A DNA stretch of 9,008 bases from an uncultured Eggerthellaceae bacterium (lineage in GTDB: Bacteria > Actinomycetota > Coriobacteriia > Coriobacteriales > Eggerthellaceae). This document shows, piece after piece, positions 6,450 through 9,008 of the stretch; position 1 is the first letter of the stretch; every line of letters begins with the position of its first letter. The notes below the pieces were generated by a model, which worked only from the letters and a program-made list of their open reading frames with translations, was not told where the DNA came from and made no database searches. The stretch is taken from contig CAKUDT010000040.1 in assembly GCA_934645125.1 (NCBI GenBank), positions 1 to 9,008 of the forward strand, written 5' to 3'. The position numbers and the translations under genes were made by a program.

Positions 6450-6727
6450 GAAAAAAATATGAGTATTTGCGGCTTTCACCCGTTATTTTTATGTGAATCG
6501 GCGCAATTCGAGTGATTTTAAGGTGCTGTGAGATGTTCATTTATATTTTGTTTTGGTATCGCCGTGGCGCGTTTTTGCGGCGTGGGACTGGATGGGTGCA
6601 ATCTGCTTTGGCCGTGGTTTTAATGAGGTCGATTTGATTTTGCGCGGCTCGACTTGCGTTGAGCTGTATGGAAATTGCTTTCAAATCGCCCTTTGAGGCA
6701 GTGGGGAAGTTCAGTAGACGAGCCTCG
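6450..6727. other. Intergenic stretch with no supportable gene
   Basis: Between the ECF operon promoter and the stop codon of the helix-turn-helix protein gene lie about 280 bases. They contain T-rich tracts near 6485 and 6541-6556 and a short GC-rich patch near 6560-6588 with a weak CGCCG/CGGCG pairing. An open frame on the minus strand (6541-6783) overlaps the neighbouring gene's end and has no family resemblance or credible ribosome-binding site. I see no convincing terminator for the minus-strand gene. Confidence 0.5.
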
Positions 6728-7297
6728 TTATTCCTCTTCGGCATTCGTTTGAGCTTGCGTTTTCTCAAGGGCATCGTAGGCATAATCGCAAATCGCCTGC
6801 GCGGTTTTAAGCGACACTTTATCGGTGTTCCCCGCCAAGTACGCGTAGATGTTTCCGGGGTTCAAACCAAGGTCGGTGCAAACGCGATAGCGTGTAATGT
6901 GAGCTGTTTCCAGGGCAGCCACCGTGCGCTGGCGAAGGCGCTCGATGTCTTTCCCTTCTGCCTTTTTTTGCGCCGCAAGTTTCGTGGGGTAATGCAGGAA
7001 ATCGGTGTAGATGCGGCGGTAGCTCACTGGCGTGCGCTTGGATTGCAGGAACACTTCTAGGGATCCTTCTTCGCCCAGCACGCGCAGCGCGGCGCGGTAT
7101 TCGGGCTCAAGCGGGGTGTTCCAAACTTGGCTCATAAGGTGATACTTTTTATTACGTTGAATGGCAAAGATGAAGACCAATTCCATGATGTCGTTGTTGG
7201 AGAGCGCAAGCGAAACCAAGCGTTGGATGCTTGCCGTCTTGATGCCCGTTTTTTCTTCCAGGCAGTGTTTTACGTAGCCCTCGAACGTTAGATTCAT
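6728..7297 (-). CDS. Unrecognised protein with C-terminal helix-turn-helix-like segment
   Basis: I do not recognise the family of this 189-residue soluble protein. Residues about 134-172 (I-T-R-Y-R-V-C-T-D-L-G-L-N-P-G-N-I-Y-A-Y-L, then K-V-S-L-K-T-A) look like an XRE-type helix-turn-helix: a helix, a turn at L-G-L-N, a recognition-like helix and a supporting helix. Residues 1-100 are mostly helical in character, with R-x-x-Y and F-L-Q-S-K-R-T-P-V-S-Y segments. A charged linker (A-A-Q-K-K-A-E-G-K-D-I-E-R-L-R-Q-R) joins the two parts. The C-terminus is acidic (N-A-E-E-E). DNA binding is an inference from the local pattern. The start at 7297 is preceded by a GAGG that can pair with CCTC next to the ATG. 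It stands alone, between AT-rich promoter DNA and the ECF leader. Confidence 0.72.
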   Translation of the reverse strand: MNLTFEGYVKHCLEEKTGIKTASIQRLVSLALSNNDIMELVFIFAIQRNKKYHLMSQVWNTPLEPEYRAALRVLGEEGSLEVFLQSKRTPVSYRRIYTDFLHYPTKLAAQKKAEGKDIERLRQRTVAALETAHITRYRVCTDLGLNPGNIYAYLAGNTDKVSLKTAQAICDYAYDALEKTQAQTNAEEE

Positions 7298-7327
7298 GAG
7301 GTTTCGCCTCGCTTTCCGTTATTTCGT

Positions 7328-7377
7328 AGTATACGCAAAATACCTGGAAAAGGGTTATTAATCGAAAGAAATAATAA
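7328..7377 (-). promoter_or_regulatory. Candidate promoter and operator of the HTH-like gene
   Basis: On the minus strand TATACT (7328-7333) is a near-consensus -10 about 30 bases ahead of the start codon, with no good -35. It lies inside the near-palindrome CGTATACTACG. An inverted repeat TTATTA/TAATAA (7355-7360 and 7372-7377, 11-base spacing) sits where a -35 or activator site would be. These could be binding sites for the adjacent gene product, but that is speculation. Confidence 0.38.
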
Positions 7378-7511
7378 ATTTTCATCAAAAACGGCAGGCG
7401 AAGAAAGTTCTTCTGTTGCAAGGTCTTGGATGCTTATGGTTGTGCCCTGCGCGGGAGTGCGCTGGTCCCCAGCGAGGCGAGGGCGCGTTTCGCTTCCGGG
7501 CTGCGCTCCGC

Positions 7512-7611
7512 GCGGGAGGGCGCCGGCACATGACTTCGCCTGGATGATGCTTCTTCATGCTGGGGCTCGCTTAGCTTATCCAGGCTCAGCAGTTCGGCTC
7601 AGCTCTCCCGC
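7512..7611. repeat. Palindromic intergenic repeat, copy B
   Basis: The core at 7529-7603 corresponds to copy A at 1314-1389. Inner arms 7539-7547 and 7576-7584 pair at 8 of 9 positions. Outer arms GCGGGAGGGC (7512-7521) and GCTCTCCCGC (7602-7611) pair at all ten positions, one as G-U. The outer arms share no sequence with those of copy A but join the core at the same point. The element lies 43 bases past the stop of the sirtuin gene, the same side and orientation as copy A relative to the acetyltransferase gene. The string CGCGGGAG also occurs at 7450 and 7637. The rest of 7378-7654 is GC-rich from about 7440 and holds no gene I can support. Confidence 0.75.
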
Positions 7612-7654
7612 CTGGGGTGCGGTCTTTGATTGCAATCGCGGGAGGGTCCGCGCG

Positions 7655-8404
7655 CTACTTGCGCCCCAACGCCTCGCCAACTTTCGCGGCAATGCAAAGA
7701 TCTGCTTGGCTATCGGCGGGTGTGGGCGAGAGGTTCACAATGACCAGATGCTTGCCCGCGAAATAGTCAATGAGTCCCGCCGCCGGATATACGGCAAGCG
7801 ACGTTCCCGCAATCACCATAAGGTCGGCCGCTTGGATTGCCTGAACCGACGCGGTGAGAATGTTCATATCAAGCGACTCGTCGTACAGTACAACGTCGGG
7901 CTTGATAATGCCGCCACACGAGCAGCGGGGGATGCCATCCGCATCACGCGCTGCCAGCATTTCGCGCACGTCAAAGAAGCGCTGGCACTTCATGCAGAAA
8001 TTGCGATGCACGCTGCCATGGAGCTCCAGCACGTTTTTGCTGCCGGCCGCTTGGTGCAGCCCGTCGATGTTTTGCGTAATTACGGCGCGCAGCGTACCCT
8101 TTGCCTCAAGCTCCGCAAGGCGCCGATGCGTTGCATTCGGTTTGGCATCCAACGCGATCATCTTGTCGCAGTAATACTCGAAAAACGTCTTGGGGTCGCG
8201 GTGGAAAAATCCACCCGAGATAATCTGCTCCGGCGGCAGCTTGTATTTCTGCGCATAGAGACCATCGGGGCTGCGAAAGTCGGGGATGCCGCTTTCGGTG
8301 GACACGCCTGCGCCGCCGAAAAACACCATGCGACCCGGTGCACATTCATCAATCCATTTATTCAGAAGTTCAATTTTTTCTTTGGTCTGCGTGCTCATTG
8401 CCAT
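7655..8404 (-). CDS. cobB: NAD-dependent protein deacylase, sirtuin family
   Basis: The enzyme removes acetyl or related acyl groups from protein lysines, using NAD and releasing nicotinamide and O-acyl-ADP-ribose. All core sirtuin motifs are present: GAGVSTESGIPDFRS at 31-45, TQNIDGLH at 109-116, catalytic His128 in L-H-G-S, and the G-T-S-L cofactor loop near 198-201, with V-N-L-S near 223. Four zinc-binding cysteines lie at 136, 139, 160 and 162; the second pair is spaced C-x-C. At 249 residues it is a standalone bacterial sirtuin. In the helix where desuccinylases carry Y-x-x-R, the likely counterpart reads Y-C-D-K (77-80), favouring deacetylation; this alignment was made by eye. ATG 8404 is used, but ATG 8398 has an equally plausible ribosome-binding site (CGGAAATGG). 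The gene diverges from ilvE and nothing suggests an operon. Confidence 0.95.
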   Translation of the reverse strand: MAMSTQTKEKIELLNKWIDECAPGRMVFFGGAGVSTESGIPDFRSPDGLYAQKYKLPPEQIISGGFFHRDPKTFFEYYCDKMIALDAKPNATHRRLAELEAKGTLRAVITQNIDGLHQAAGSKNVLELHGSVHRNFCMKCQRFFDVREMLAARDADGIPRCSCGGIIKPDVVLYDESLDMNILTASVQAIQAADLMVIAGTSLAVYPAAGLIDYFAGKHLVIVNLSPTPADSQADLCIAAKVGEALGRK

Positions 8405-8730
8405 TTCCGTTGCGCCTTCTTCTTTCGTTTACTTGTTGCTTTGTTCTGTGCCGTGCCGAGCGTAGTCTTTTCTTATGGCTTGAACCGTCCGTTGTGCCGC
8501 GTTTTCTTGCGCCCGCCTTGATTGTTGCGCGTGCATTCCCGTGCAGCTTGGGTTGTCTCCCGCGCTTGCGTCTTCTTATCCTTCCTATTATGCTCCTTTG
8601 TGTTTCTCGATTCGGTTAACAGTTTGTATCGTTGCTCGTTTTTCACGGGGGCATTTCTCAAAAAGGCGCATAATGGGAACAATTCAATAAATGTGCCAAG
8701 GTGTCACAAGGTATCAAGGAGATGAAACCC
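8405..8730 (+). promoter_or_regulatory. Divergent intergenic region with ilvE promoter candidate and leader
   Basis: This 326-base pyrimidine-rich gap separates the divergent sirtuin and ilvE genes. CATAAT at 8669-8674 is a plausible -10 for ilvE, with no clear -35 at the right distance, and would give a leader of about 50 bases. AAGGAG at 8716-8721 is the ribosome-binding site. CAAGG recurs at 8697, 8707 and 8715 in the leader. I see no T-box, leader peptide or terminator, and no clear promoter for the sirtuin. Confidence 0.35.
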
Positions 8731-9008
8731 ATGGAAAAAAAGGATCTTGATTGGGGCAACCTTTCATTTGCCTATATGCCCACGGATTACAGCTACGTGT
8801 GCAATTACAAGAATGGCGAATGGGAAGAGGGAGGTCTGACTACGGACCACTCCATTACCGTTTCTGAGTGCGGCGGTATCTTCCATTACTGCCAGGAAGT
8901 TTTCGAGGGCATGAAGGCCTATACCACGAAGGACGGCCGCATTGTGTGCTTCCGTCCCGACCTGAACGCCAAGCGTATGGCCGACTCTGCGCGTCGCCTG
9001 TGCATGCC
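8731..9008 (+). CDS. ilvE: Branched-chain amino acid aminotransferase, N-terminal part
   Basis: The PLP enzyme interconverts leucine, isoleucine and valine with their 2-keto acids, using glutamate/2-oxoglutarate as partner. The frame starts at ATG 8731 with AAGGAG 9 bases upstream and is open to the window end, giving 92 codons. The segment F-H-Y-C-Q-E-V-F-E-G-M-K-A-Y, followed by T-K-D-G-R-I-V-C-F-R-P-D-L-N-A-K-R-M and S-A-R-R-L-C-M, is the characteristic N-terminal block of the large-type (eukaryote-like) class IV branched-chain aminotransferases. The catalytic lysine lies beyond the window. The 5' truncation is on the 3' side only; the start is complete. Confidence 0.94.
   Translation, partial: MEKKDLDWGNLSFAYMPTDYSYVCNYKNGEWEEGGLTTDHSITVSECGGIFHYCQEVFEGMKAYTTKDGRIVCFRPDLNAKRMADSARRLCM

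Noticed and set aside
6728..8404. Sirtuin plus HTH-like protein as an antiphage defence pair
   Set aside because: The sirtuin is a compact zinc-containing deacylase of ordinary type, not fused to or adjoining a defence partner. A 357-base gap with its own promoter and a repeat separates the two genes.
7430..8521. 363-residue open frame on the plus strand opposite the sirtuin gene
   Set aside because: The minus-strand frame carries every sirtuin motif. The plus frame runs through the intergenic repeat and has no family features.

Overview
This window looks like ordinary chromosomal sequence from a moderately GC-rich, Gram-positive-type anaerobe. A Coriobacteriia/Eggerthellaceae-like actinobacterium is my best guess. 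That guess rests on the style of the ECF operon, the DUF1292 protein, the large-type branched-chain aminotransferase and the codon use. It is an inference and I could not test it by search. I found no tRNA, rRNA, CRISPR, insertion sequence or phage gene.

Layout: (1) 2-1198, plus strand, is the 3' part of a SLC13/DASS-like membrane transporter with unusual substrate-site motifs, closed by a strong intrinsic terminator. (2) About 1289-1404 is a palindromic intergenic repeat, copy A. (3) 1439-1963, minus strand, is a GNAT acetyltransferase. (4) 2193-2513, plus strand, is a small DUF1292 protein with its own terminator. (5) 2580-5991, minus strand, is a complete ECF-type vitamin transporter operon in the order ribU, ecfA1, ecfA2, ecfT. 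A clear FMN riboswitch (about 6241-6405) precedes it and is driven by a good sigma-70-type promoter (6421-6449). (6) 6728-7297, minus strand, is an unrecognised protein with a C-terminal helix-turn-helix-like segment. (7) About 7512-7611 is copy B of the intergenic repeat. (8) 7655-8404, minus strand, is a canonical zinc-containing sirtuin (CobB/Sir2). (9) 8731 to the end, plus strand, is the N-terminal part of a class IV branched-chain aminotransferase (ilvE).

The best understood unit is the ECF operon. RibU binds riboflavin in the membrane, EcfT couples it to the two ATPases EcfA1 and EcfA2, and the FMN aptamer in the leader should shut the operon down when flavin is plentiful. The shared energising module lies under the same FMN control, which matters if other vitamin S-components in the cell use it. 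Between aptamer and ribU the leader carries a 13-bp perfect inverted repeat whose second arm runs into the Shine-Dalgarno sequence.

The most novel signal is the pair of palindromic intergenic elements. They share a core of about 75 nt. Their outer stems have unrelated sequence, yet each stem is self-complementary. Both copies lie 34-43 nt downstream of minus-strand genes, in the same orientation. I did not find a convincing new multi-gene system. Much of the window is well-known families.
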